The position numbers and the translations under genes were made by a program. The notes under the pieces are model-generated. The model worked only from the letters and a program-made list of their open reading frames with translations, made no database searches and had not been told where the DNA came from. DNA of 64,000 nt from Papaver somniferum (Eukaryota > Streptophyta > Magnoliopsida > Ranunculales > Papaveraceae). Positions 32,487-44,710 of the stretch are shown in pieces (within the stretch, counting starts at the first letter, position 1; every line of letters starts with the position of its first letter). Location: the NCBI RefSeq assembly GCF_003573695.1, contig NC_039359.1, positions 153,504,210 through 153,568,209 on the forward strand. Direction: 5' to 3'.

Positions 32487-35400
32487 ATGGATGATTCACC
32501 GAATTCGGTAAGATGAATTTTTCAATATACTTAAGCTCTTATGTATTAATGTGTCAGCTTATATTGATAAATTTCTAATTTAGCCAGAATTCAAATTTTG
32601 ATATATTTTCTTTTCTTTTTCTTAACAGTATTCTCCTTCTGTACTAGAAAGAATCTCTGAGATTGAAAATGACTTTTTGTCAAAAAAAAGAGAAAGAAAT
32701 AGAACAAGATCTTTATTTAAATACTGCGGTTGAAAATGAAATACTTAGGCAACAAGACAAAGAATATCAAATTCAATCAAATGAGCAAAGAACTACAAGA
32801 GTGTGCACTGAAGAGAGTACATATTTGAAGTATGAAAAATTAAGATCAACTATCAAGACAAAATGGGAAATGGTGCAGCAAATGAAGTCAAATAATGAAA
32901 GCATTAACGTGAAAATGGAGCAAATAATTATGAAATTTACTTTGAAGCTTTCCAACAAAGTTTCGTATCAGCGAGTACTCTAGAAGAGAAAGTGTATTTG
33001 AATATACAAGAAGAAGAAATTTTGGAAGATTTTGATATTTATGGAATAAAATTTGTTGAAGAACAGAAATACGCCGCAAAAGATCTGGAAAGAGAGGTTC
33101 ATATGCTTCAAAAAGAAAAGGGAATAAGAAATCCGACACCAGTAAGATTGAAAATTACAATACTTTTATATCTAACATGTTATCTTTATGTAGTGCATAT
33201 TTGCTTCACACGGTCTTTTGTTTATCAAAAATACTCTTATATCTAAATTGATTACAGCCACAGTCTTCTGAGCTAAATAAAGAAGCAGCAAGAGCAATCA
33301 TGGGTGTCCTGAATGACACTATGGGTTATTTACAAAAAAAAAGTTTTGTAAAAAATTGATTCGTACAATTATCATTATACGTTTATATTTAGAAAAATCT
33401 TAACATTTATATAATTTTTATCTAGGGTATACCCATCAAAAAAGTTGTGAAAGAGCTGAAGTTTGTTCCTTTCTTGGTCAATAAATTGCTGGAGCTCAAT
33501 GAAATTGAAACGAGTACAAATGAAAAGTTGTTAGAAGAATTCTTTCAAGGGGCCCATATTTATGCTTCTCTATATGAACCATATTTGAGTGATGACAGCA
33601 CTGAACAAGTAAGTTCATTTTCCATTAGTACTGATTGCATATGTTGGGTTTGTTTTTGCTTACAAACTCTATTTTGTATATTTATAGTTTTCATAGCTAA
33701 AAAATCTGCTGAAAGAGCTATGATGGCTCTCCTAGATAAAACTATTTGTTCTTGCGAAGTAACAAAACTTGAGGATAGTGAAGTTCCAAATTTGTGTCTT
33801 GAAAATGATGTACAAGGGATACAAAGAATGGGGAAAGAGGTTTAACAAGATTTTGTCGAGATTCAAACGGTTGGGGAAGAGGAGGAAAACATTGAAATCG
33901 TAACAAACATGAAAGTGAAAACTGAACGAGAGCTTACCTTGAGCCAACTACACGAAGACTGTTTTCTTCCTGAAACTTTGGTACCTGAAAACTTATGTGG
34001 AAGAGTTCTACAAAGTTCACAAAAAAATAGGCCAACCTTTTCGTTAGGATTTGGTTTTTCAATAAAAGATATTGAACAGGTTTTTTTTCATCTTTAACTA
34101 TATACTGTACGCACATTTTTTTCTGGATAATATCATCACAGAATACGCCCTACACATAATGATTCCTTCTTCAAATAATTTTTTATTATTATTCTCATTA
34201 CTGAAACATGAATGATTGCTTCTTTTGTTTTTGTATATAAATTCAGGGTTCCAAAATAGAGGAGGGACCAAGTGAAACTTCAAAAAGAAAATGAGGAATA
34301 TCAACGGACGAACAAACAGAAATACTCGCAGGGAGTCAAACATCAATGAATGATGAACCACTCATTAAAGGACTTGATAGAATTTCAAACAAAAGGCTGC
34401 CGCTCATAGTACCAGAACTACAACCAAAGGGAGCCACTCCAACAAAGGATGTAATTGCTCGGATACAAAAGGTACAAAAAAGATATAAAATCATTTATAT
34501 CTTAAAAGTAAAATCATCATTTTAACAAGTTTTATCTGTTTTCTCTTGAAGATGATGAAGAAGCAAATTGCTATTGAAAGTCTAGAAAATTCTATTGATA
34601 ATTTGGTGGACAATATGTCACTGGAAAGTCTAGAAAAATATATTGATACTTTAGTGGAGCATATTTCTGTTGCGGTTGTTCAAAGCACAAACCCAGAAGG
34701 ATCCATTTTGACAAAGGTTCAAAAGCAAAAACCAAAAAATAATAAAAATAATTCATTTACAATTACTTTAAAAAATAAAAAGTGTATTGAATTTCTTTTA
34801 TCTGTGATGAATTGTGAAATATACAGGGAAACAAACTGAGTTTGAAAAGAAAAAATGAAGACCAGGAGATCAAAAATAAAGAAAAAAGGGAGAGAACAAA
34901 TCCCTTTTGTAAAATAAAGTCATCAATAGGGTCCACGTCCAAAATACAGTTAGCACGTGAAGTTTGTTAAATTAATACGAGATCAACAAACACGCAACTG
35001 AAGAAGAATGTGAATAAGACCAAACTGTTTTTGCAAATGGAGTAGCACCAACAAGATGTTGTGCTTAAGTTCTTCAAAAAAGCAACAACAACGTAAGATC
35101 TTGTTTATAAATTTTTATCTTTCAAGTATCAATACATAAGTGTATCAAAAACCTGAATTTGTTTAAGTTTTCAGTTGCAGGTCAATTGCTTTTCAAGTAA
35201 CTTCAAAGTTTGACGATGAGGATGAGTACAACGTTTGCCTATCAGGCAATTGTATCGAGGACCTCATGTTTAATGCATCTTTGGACACCAGTATCTTAAT
35301 ATACAAAGTTTACAAGATCAAGAAAGCATTTGAGAAAGATACCATGAATAAGTACATGAAAGTACTATACCTGGATGCAAAGTCTTTGGTGAGTCATTTG

Positions 35401-36121
35401 ACCATAAGAAACTATTTGATCATAAACATAAACAAATTTACTGTTTGAGAAGTTAGATATCTGCAACTTATTTTTTTTTGAATACATGTCTGCAGAGTTG
35501 TTTAGTTTTGAAATGATTGCATTTAATGAATTTATATCGTACTTGCTAATAAGACATTTTATGAAATACTTTTCAGTTTTTTGTCCAACACAAAGACACC
35601 ATGCAAACATCATTGAAACATGCAGTTACATTACCAATATCAAATATGTCCTCTAGTGTGAAGAATATCATGATTCCATTGTGCCATGAAGAGTTAGATT
35701 CTGCGCAGCATTGGACAATGCTGGAGTACTTTGTCCAGAAGAAATACTTCTTCCACTACAACTCGTTGTCTAACCAAACAAGAAACCACATCTATACAAA
35801 TGCAAAAAAAAGTGGCAGATGAATGCTTGGGAGAAATCAACAAGTTCATGGGAAAAGAAGTCCTAAAAGATGGTTTCTAAAGCAATGGTCTATGATGCTC
35901 CAGTACCATAACAAGTGCAGTCTAATGATAGTCTACTCTATGCATGTCATTTTATGAAAACACAATCACTAAATGAAATCGTTGATGGGTTTCAAAGTAG
36001 CATGGAAGATCCACTGTTGTTGAACGAAAAGATTCATAGGAAGAGGGCAACAATATCTTTCAAGTTACTCACTGCAACCACCCCTGCAGAAAGTTGGAAA
36101 GAGGAAAAATGCATGGAATAA
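32487..36121 (+). pseudogene. Ulp1-type (C48) cysteine protease gene carried by the MULE, plus-strand copy
   Basis: A many-exon gene in decay. Recognisable parts are a short first exon (ATG at 32487, MDDSPNS then GT), a coiled-coil stretch (32640-33140, with a frameshift in the A8 run near 32685), and further exons at 33259-33330, 33426-33610, 33690-33850, 34250-34470 and 34548-34700. The linker before the protease is at 35200-35390 and the C48 domain at 35580-36121. In the C48 domain the catalytic His is present (SAQHWTMLEYFV), the Asp position is Asn (FFHYNSL) and the Cys position is Ser (SNDSLLYACHFMK in place of a DCG motif). A stop lies near 35880. It is therefore inactive. Relatives cleave SUMO/NEDD8-type modifiers, but the role of MULE-borne forms is unknown. 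Exon limits are approximate. Confidence 0.65.
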
Positions 36122-37020
36122 CTGCAACGAAATAGCTTTCAAATTACACACTTATGTTTAGATTACTATTATATCTAAATATTAGTAAGATATATATCTT
36201 AACAAGACATGTTATGTTCAGATTATACTATATATCTTCAAACTATTGAAGTTTTTTTTTCTCTTTATCAACATTAATCTTAAAAATCCTGTTGATAAGT
36301 ATGACTGTTTAATATTTTCTTTGCTACAAGTTTAATACCTGGGCAGAATAAGGCGTGTGGATAATTTCTGCACACAATATATTTCTGCAAAAAATAATTG
36401 TGGATATAAGAAAGTTAAAACATTAAACTAAAATAATGTTGTTTATATGTATTTTTTGCTACTAAAGTAATTTTGATTTATGAAATTCCAATTATTTCTG
36501 CACAGGCCAAAACGTGTGAATAATTTCTTCACATGATAAAGTGTGTGAATAATGTCTTCACAGGATAGAACATGTGATTAATTTCTTCGATACCTATTCA
36601 AATACCAGAGTTAATAATGTGTGCACATAAAAAACAATGCAGTCTAGAAAAACAATGCACTCTAAAAGAAATATTAGTCCTTCTGAAATAAACAAAACAA
36701 GAAACATGAAAAACAAAATCCAAAAATGTGTAAAAATCTAAATTTAGCATCTTATAAACAAATAAAAAACTATATAAAAATTATAGTTGAAACTTATAAG
36801 CCAAAGTATTTTCCCAGTCCATGTCCTCGTCTTCGACCAGCTGGAGTTTCACCAGGAGGATCCGGACAGGTTAGATTATTAGTACGATATATATCTTAAT
36901 ACGTACGATATATTGTTGTGAAAAGTTAGCTTATGTTTAGATTATTACTATTTCTTTATATTAGTATGACATATATCTTAATAAGACATGTTATGTTCAG
37001 ATTAGCATCATAACATATGG
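36120..37020. other. Spacer with repeated pieces, includes an inverted transposase scrap
   Basis: 'acatgttatgttcagatta' occurs near 36206 and again near 36985. 36480-36600 has repeated 'tgtgtgaataatttcttcaca'-like motifs. 36790-36872 is a minus-strand transposase end (separate entry). No gene. Confidence 0.5.
36790..36872 (-). pseudogene. Scrap of mudrA 3' end, opposite orientation
   Basis: On the minus strand it reads CPDPPGETPAGRRRGHGLGK and then YFGL plus a stop. This is the same end as the plus-strand transposase at 31118-31185 (CPDPPGEPP...GLGKYFGL). Only about 27 codons remain. It faces the plus-strand Ulp1-type gene, mirroring the outer convergent arrangement. Confidence 0.75.
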
Positions 37021-37230
37021 ACAAATTTATTAGCATCATGTGCAGGAATTAGTCACACAATATCATGTGCAGGAATTCATCACATATTTATCCCAGTCAA
37101 AACCCAACACTGATAAACAAGATCGTAAACATCATATTAGTAGTACTGAGTAATAATAAGTGATGAATAAACTAACACTCTCCTACTGATAAATAAGATC
37201 TTAAACATGATAGTAGTAGTACAAGTAGGT
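37020..37230 (+). repeat. Direct repeat A, copy 2
   Basis: Matches 31529-31790, same orientation. Confidence 0.8.
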
Positions 37231-39339
37231 ATAAAATTTGGTGGGTTTTACCTTTACCCCATCCCTTAAATCCAAAAGGGTAAATCAACAGGTTTCTTTT
37301 ATACATTAAATCTAAAGTACAAAATCAGTTTATGATAATAAAACTAAAGTAAGAAGTAGTTCATAATGCCAATGAGTTTGTGAGTTAAAACTAAAGTTAA
37401 GTAGAAACTAGAGATTTTAAAGTAACAAGTAATTCTTCATTTTTGTTGTTCATCCGATTGTTTCCAACTTATTTCTGGAGCTAGTGTTGTCAATAACTTG
37501 TACACTAAACCTACTCTTTTGTGTTCCATCTTGTTGAGAAGCTCCGCTTCACTTTTAAAATCGATTTCTTTTGAATTTTTGAAGTCGTATCTTGATATTT
37601 TCTTCATAAAATGTCTTACATATAACAAACAGTTCTTTGTAGGTCCCTGATGAGGTACTTGAACTTCATTAACCTAAATGTTATATATTATTGGGTTTTT
37701 GTTCGCCTCCAAGAACCTGTTGATGTGTTCTAAGCAGAATTCAACCATTACTTTAGCATTATTTAGACATTCATTTTTTGATATATCCCACGAGTTGAAA
37801 TGCTCAAAACATCTCTTGTTGATGTAAAAAATCAACAGTGTCCAATGCTTGTTATGCCCAACTCCATGTAGCGTGGGAATTAGAATCATATCCTCCATAT
37901 TGTCCATTTCAAGTATAGGTTTCTTGATAGTATCTTCTATAAAGCTACCAAATCTCTCAATATCCTGGACGAAAGACTGAATTTCGTACATTCAAAAAAT
38001 ATATTAGGTTTCTATAAAAGATTGGCACTTCCATGTATAAGTTTCATGATGATAACCTTAATTCAATTAAAATGATGTTCTGCAGATACAAAAATTTAAT
38101 ATAGTAAAAATATAATAACATGATATTATTATAACTTACCCAAGCGGATAAATATCAACGGAAATGAGCATTAAAATTCTTTAATATTCGTTTGGTTTCA
38201 TTAATTAGTTGGGTAAAATTTACAGGGCAAAGACAACAGTTATTACACAAACTTTCTGCCAAAATAAATTCGAATGAGTACCCAATCCTAAATATGGTAT
38301 ATTTAACAATTCAAATTATCTAATGCGCAGAAATTCATGAAAACAATTGTTGACTCAAGCATATTATAATATTAAAGAATTTAAATCAAGTATATAAGAA
38401 TATATAACTTACCCAAGCAGATGGATCCATGTGCAACACTTTCAGGTATTTTTTGTCGCCAAGTTTACCCTGATCTTCGTCGAATGATTTTTGCAACTTA
38501 TATGTGGTGTATGAAATTATTTCTTCTTCAAGTGCTTGGTTGTACATTAGGTCCTCAATGGTTTTGACATATACAGACAACGTGAATATATTAGGTTCCA
38601 CTCCTACATACACTGTCCATGCAGCTGACCTGTAATTTTTACACAATATGTAAATAATCATCGAATGTAAGATGAACCTAACAAGATAGTTATGCCTAGT
38701 ATGTATATGAGTAAATAACAAATTTTGACTTCAACGCAAACACAACCTGTCGTGTATATAAGAGTATAAAAACTCACTCTAGTGTTGCTTTTAAAAAGAA
38801 TCGTGACATAACTAGGGTTTGATCAAGGTTCAACTTCTTAAAAAGTGGTGCTCTATGAAGTTGTTTCAATTTAGTTCTCTCGTTCCTTTTCTTCTTTTGA
38901 ACAACCGATTGCTGCAAAGGTTCATTTCCTGCCTGTTCTTTCTTATTATTTCTTCTTTGCACTCTTTCTTCTCTTGAATCAATGTTGAATTTGCTCTTTG
39001 CTTTTTTAATATTTTTTTTTCTGAGTAGTCAGTTCCACCAATGTACATTGGATCGTGTTTCTTTATCATATCTTCACGAGTCATTACATCAGTCACCACT
39101 GAAGACACTTATACAAACATATTCTTCCTTTTTTTTCTATTGATCTTTTTTTCAAGATAACATTAGTAGTATTGAGTGGCAACCCATCTTTTGAAGTGTT
39201 TCCTTCAACATCCTGCAATTTGCAAATAAATGCATATAAATTCTGTGTGTAGAATATTTTGTTACATGAGAATGATAAGCCAAACATCAAGTTTGTAATC
39301 ATAAAGTTTTTCACTTAAACAATACGAATGATATACACA

Positions 39340-39540
39340 CATAGTTCAGTGTGGAAAATCCATTGCAGAAAATATACACACATTTTGTTCAGTGTAGAGA
39401 GTATTCACACATTAAACAATACCAATGATATACAAACATAATTCTGTGTGGTAAACAGTCAAGTGCATAAAATATACACACATAATTCAGTATAGAGAGT
39501 ATTCACACATAATTCAGTGTATAAACTAGTCACACATTCA
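39340..39540. repeat. Intronic repeats of 'cagtgt.gaaaatat.cacaca' type
   Basis: Five or six short blocks pair TCAGTGTAGAGAGTATTCACAC-like sequences with ATACACACAT. Similar blocks occur at 36480-36600, 39690-39720 and 41760-41860, in other non-coding parts of the complex. Confidence 0.6.
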
Positions 39541-39559
39541 AGCTTTTGAAGATGTTTAC

Positions 39560-39816
39560 CTTTGGAAGCTTTTCGGCTCTCAAACTTGCATTACTATCTC
39601 CAGCTTTTGAAGTTTTGTCATCGAACAATCCTTCCTGAAATATAAACAACAATTTACATAAAATTATAAATCAATCAACTATTGTTCACATAGTTCAGTG
39701 TATAAACTATTCACACATTCAAGCTTTTTGAAGATGTTTACCTTTGGAAGCTTTTTGGCTGTCAAAGATGTATTACTATCTCCAGGTTTTGAAATTATAT
39801 TATCGAACAATCCTTC
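39560..39816 (-). repeat. Tandem duplication of a 75-nt exon (period 182 bp)
   Basis: Exons 39816-39742 and 39634-39560 are each 75 nt with matching borders and encode related 25-residue segments beginning GLFD(D/N) and ending near KLPK. The introns beside them are also similar, so exon plus intron was duplicated as a unit. Frame is preserved. Confidence 0.7.
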
Positions 39817-40045
39817 CTGAAATATAAACAACAATTTTTTTTACATAAAATATTAAATCAATCAACTATTTGTTATATGCAGGTAAATTCCACAATCAAC
39901 AGAAATTACTTTTTCTAATTGTTGAATAATTTCCTCTACCTTTTTGGTAACTTTTTGTGAATTCTTCTTCACAACAACATCCTGTCCTTTTGTACTCTCT
40001 ATTTTTTTTCCTCTTCCTTACTTTTTCCATCTTTTGGTTCTACAT

Positions 40046-40360
40046 CAGCAAGTGACGTTTTACTATCAGCAAGTGACGTTTTACTTTCTGCATCAGCAAC
40101 ATGCTTTACTATCAGCAAGTGACGTTTTACTTTCTGCATCAGCAACATGCTTTGGTTGTGGAACAGTAAGATTTGTGTAAGTACTACTTTGTTCTGGATC
40201 AATAGCTCCTGCATCAGCATTCTTGGTTCTGGAACTGTAAGATTTGCATCAACATTGCTTTTTTCTGGATTAATAGCTCCTGCATCCACATTTTTTGGTT
40301 TTGGAAATGTAAGATTTGCATCAGCAATCTTTTGTTCTGGATCAGAAGATGGTGAATCAT
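40046..40360 (-). repeat. Repeats inside the minus-strand Ulp1-type gene
   Basis: Two systems. 40205-40340 holds about 2.5 copies of an 80-90-bp unit encoding DANLT(V/F)P(E/K)P(R/K) and AGAI(N/D)PE. 40046-40160 holds copies of a unit encoding SKTSLAD, arranged as a doubled 50-bp block. The reading frame shifts near 40220, so the second half is no longer in phase. Confidence 0.7.
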
Positions 40361-42822
40361 CTGTCTCTGGGTTATCCTGCTTAAATATAATATTTACTAT
40401 ATTATTTATGAACTTTTAACACAAAAAAGAAAATAAAAAATAATACAACACAAAGGAGAAAAAAAATACTATGCAATATACCTTCATCGTCATTAAAATG
40501 TTGGCTAATGTCATGTTTTCAACAACCTCATCAGTATCATCCAAATGTGTAAAGTTATGTAGTTTTTCATGTTCAATATTACCTCCAATACACCTTCATC
40601 AAAAACTAGTTCAACCTTTTTTTCTTGAGATGGTAAAGGACTTAAATCACTCATTGAACATGTAATGAAATCAATGATTGGATCTCGTTCAAAGGAATTT
40701 CTGTTGTAGCTTTATTCGACTGAACGTTAACTGAATCATCTTGCAAGTCTTTTGATGGTGTCACACATGCATCATTAGATGTAGCACACATCATTGTTGC
40801 TGGTGTTGTATCATTCTTCGACTGTACGGAAGAAGAAACATCTGTTGTGATTTGTCTTTCTTTTGTAGAATCAGAATCAACTGTTATATCATTCTTCAAT
40901 TCAAAGGAATTGGGTAGACTCTCTAATTCTTCTGGACAGGCTTGGAAGTACAATTTATTCAATATTTCTTGCATTTTAGGGTGTACTTCTTCATTATTAG
41001 CAATCAAATTCTGCATTACTTGCCAACTTGTTTTGATTTCCATGCTCAAGTTCTGATTTTTTTCTTCTCTGTCTTCTATCAAAGATATACTTCCACCTTC
41101 TTCACTCATACCAAGTGCCACTCTTTCATTTTGAGTTATTTCATCAAAGAAGTTTTTTCTAAACTGCAATTTTTTATCAAGATATGTTAGTTGAATAGGA
41201 ATTTAGGAGTACACAAATTAAGCAAATCAAATTATGATTTGAAGAGAGATGTAAGGGACATACATGCCAAACTCTAGTTGACAGACCATTATTAAAACCA
41301 TGTGTCACATGAATGTTGCAAGAATAGGTTGAACATGCATAGTTTTTGTGATGTTTAGATTTATACTAATTAATAGTCGTTACAAGAGTGATAAGACATT
41401 GCATTAAGTATTAGTACAACAAACAAATAGGGTGGATGAATATTCAAACTTTTAATTAGTAGTAAAATTTAAGAGACGTACATTTAAGAACGTTATGAAC
41501 TTACCAAATAGTTTGATTATCCATATCTCTGAGGAACTCTTTGCAAATCTGCTTCAGGTTCCACCTGCTTGCTCTTGGTACAAATTTTTCTTTCCTCAAC
41601 TCAATCGGTTCCACTATCTTAGTATGCCCAGCGAACCAAATCTGTTACAAATTATATGAAATAAAAATGAATAATCTTAAGTAGACATAAAGAAACTTTA
41701 GTACCTTTAAACAAATGAATAAAACATGTAGAAAAATTTGCAGCGCAGAATATAGACACACAATTTTTCAATCTCAGTGTGGAAAATATTCACACATTTT
41801 TATCCAATGAATATGTTCTCCTGTAACAATATATACACACATTTTAGCACCTCAAATGAATAAAACCTGCACATAAAATATTCAAACTAAAAATACGGAT
41901 TCAATGATAACACCCAATACCTAACAAGTCAAATAATCCTTAACAAAAAAAAATGTAAAAAGTGTAATCTCATACCGATAGATAGAAAACACATCCATTA
42001 GTGTTTATTGGGTTGTTGAAACTTTTGTTTAAGCGTTTGGTTAATTCAGAATGAATCAAGTGGGACCATGATAAAGTTTTACATTTGTTGAAATCTTGCA
42101 CCAAACCCAGATATTTCTCCTTTATTGCGTCAGCATCTTTAGGTAAAGAAAATAGTATTGCACAAGAAAAGACCAATCAGCATCACCAAGTCTTCATTGT
42201 CCCTTCTTGTAAGAGGTGGTTCTGTTTGCTCTAACATTTTAAAGATTGCATCTCGTATTAATGTCTTTGAAGCAGATTTTTCATAACCAAAATACCTAAG
42301 GTAAAACTAAGATTCTCTAAAAGAATCACCATACATTTCCTTTTTGGTTTCTTTCCATCTGCCTTTAATGCATGGCACCCCAAGAATGACAGCTAATTTT
42401 TCCGGGGTGGATGTCATTGTATATCTCTCACCTCCACGAACAAATTCAAACATAACCTCTTTTCATGTTGCTTCTTTCAATCACGTCAATAACTTTGTGA
42501 AAGCTTCATCAATTTTGTTCCAACGTGTTGTAGTGTACTCATTCTTCATTATCATCATAAACAAATCAGCAAAGGGAGACTCTTTAAGTACCTCTATTTG
42601 TTGAGCATTCAAATTCAGATTTTCCTTTCTCATATCAATCACAAAAGTAGTCAAAGCAGACAAACCAGCTCTGTATGGCCTATCCCCAGAATAAACTACA
42701 AAAACAAAACACAATTTATTGGCTTTTACCCATAAAATGTTAGAAGAGAAATTTATTTCCACCTTTTGAAGAAAAAAATTTATCCAAAGAGAAATTTCAT
42801 GAAACTCTAGAGAGAAATAACT

Positions 42823-42967
42823 AGAGAAAACATTTTCTGAAACTCAATATTTCTCACAGTACTGAAAAGACTAAAAGACTGAGTTCTTGAAGCGAAAGTA
42901 GTGCTAAGGTTGCATCAACAAGAGAAAACATTTTCTGAAACTCAATATTTCTCACAGTACTGAAAAG
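42823..42967. repeat. 46-bp perfect direct repeat in an intron
   Basis: agagaaaacattttctgaaa and the following 26 bases occur at 42823-42868 and 42921-42966, 98 bp apart. Confidence 0.7.
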
Positions 42968-43171
42968 CAAACAAAGTAATGAAATTTTTTAGCCAGTGTT
43001 CTATTAATTTAGAAAGTTAAAAGACATGGCATACAAACACAAAAGCATAAACAAAATGACCCCAAGCTAGCTATAGATAGATACTAGTATAACACATCAT
43101 CATGCACAACACCACCATGATCAGATTATCTGCAGCTCATCAAGTTAAAACATGGGTAAGAGACTAGATCG

Positions 43172-43202
43172 TTATATATATATATATATATATATATATA
43201 AT
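43172..43202. repeat. (TA)n microsatellite
   Basis: About 15 TA units in an intron of the minus-strand Ulp1-type gene. Confidence 0.9.
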
Positions 43203-43789
43203 GATAAGACATGTTTGGCATACAATACAACAAACTCTTAGATTCTTTCTTTCAAAATAGTGGCAGTGTGTTGCATATTTAACTCGTCACTTTTCAAACC
43301 AACGCTTTGACATACACACTATCAAATCATATATATATACTAATTCTGCAAGGGAAAAACAACAACTAATTATGATGAAACTCGAGAGAGAAATAACTAG
43401 AGAGAGAAGCTAAGGTCTTGGCATGGAAAAGGACATCCTATGCAGCTATATACAAATAACAAACAACATTTTTTTAATACCTTTCTTAGATGGTCCAGCA
43501 ATCAAAGCAACAACATTATCTTGTTTTCCCGTACATCTCTTAGATTTCTTTATCTTCTTCTCAAAAACTTCATCAAAATGAAATACAATATCATTTCTAA
43601 CATATCTTTCTAACTCTAGTAGTACGCTAACATTCCACATGACATGTTTTAGTTCCAAAAAGATAGGCTCGTTCCACGAGTATTCTACAAATAATGGCTC
43701 GTTCCAAAAAGATAGGCACGTTCCCGATGAATTGTATAACAGAGTCATCATACCAAGACAGGCAGTTCTCATAATGAACTAAAACAGAG

Positions 43790-44710
43790 AAGCTAAAAAA
43801 AATAAGAACGCTAGTAAAAATACAAGGGCTTCCAAATAGTTAATATGAAATGCTTAAAACATGAGAATGCTTCCATGCTTAAATAAGGAAAGTGTTGCTT
43901 CATACTCAATTAATAAACATGTCATGCTAACTGTTTTGCTACTTGTGGGATGCCCATGAAACCACAAGTATTACGGTACAAGCAATGGACACCCGATTTC
44001 CTATTGCAGAAGTTAAAATTAGCCGAAAAACACCATAATAGGGAATGCGACTAGACTAAGTGGCATGTTGTTATCGAAAAAAGTAATGTATAAATGGACC
44101 TGATCACACCTTCACACTCAATGCAACTGCTTTTGATTTTTCTGGAGTCTCAGTGCACATGATATCAGAAAAAACATAGGACTTACAGCAAAAGATTGGT
44201 GAATTCCATTGTGACACCCCAGGGGAAAAACGTTGCACCATTATATACATATCCTCAACTTTGAGGACATAATCAAAACAATCTCATATAATACACAGAA
44301 CAATATCATAATACACCAAACGCATATATTATAATGAAGTAAAAGACCAACAAAATTCATGAAAGCCACTGCAAGCTACTTTTTCAAGCCATTCACTTTT
44401 GCTTCATATTTGTCACACAACAATTACATACATGATTCTGTTCGGCACAGTTTTCATTAAGAATTCAACATAGAAGTGGTTCAATTCAGATGCTATTTAG
44501 AATCAGTTTCATCTCAGTGAAAATGGAGTGTACATCGCCAAAGATTCAATCAGAACCACAATTAAAACAAAGACCAGGGATCTGATGATAATAGGGAATG
44601 TGAATGAGGGATGAACATGGCATGTTACAAAAATAATTTAATTCAATTGAATTTACTAGTTATTAACTTTCAATGTATAAACTATTCAACATGAAAAGGA
44701 GAAAAAAAGC
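43790..44710. other. Long non-coding stretch in the minus-strand Ulp1-type gene
   Basis: Probably an intron (44715 to about 43773). Nothing recognised in it. Confidence 0.4.
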
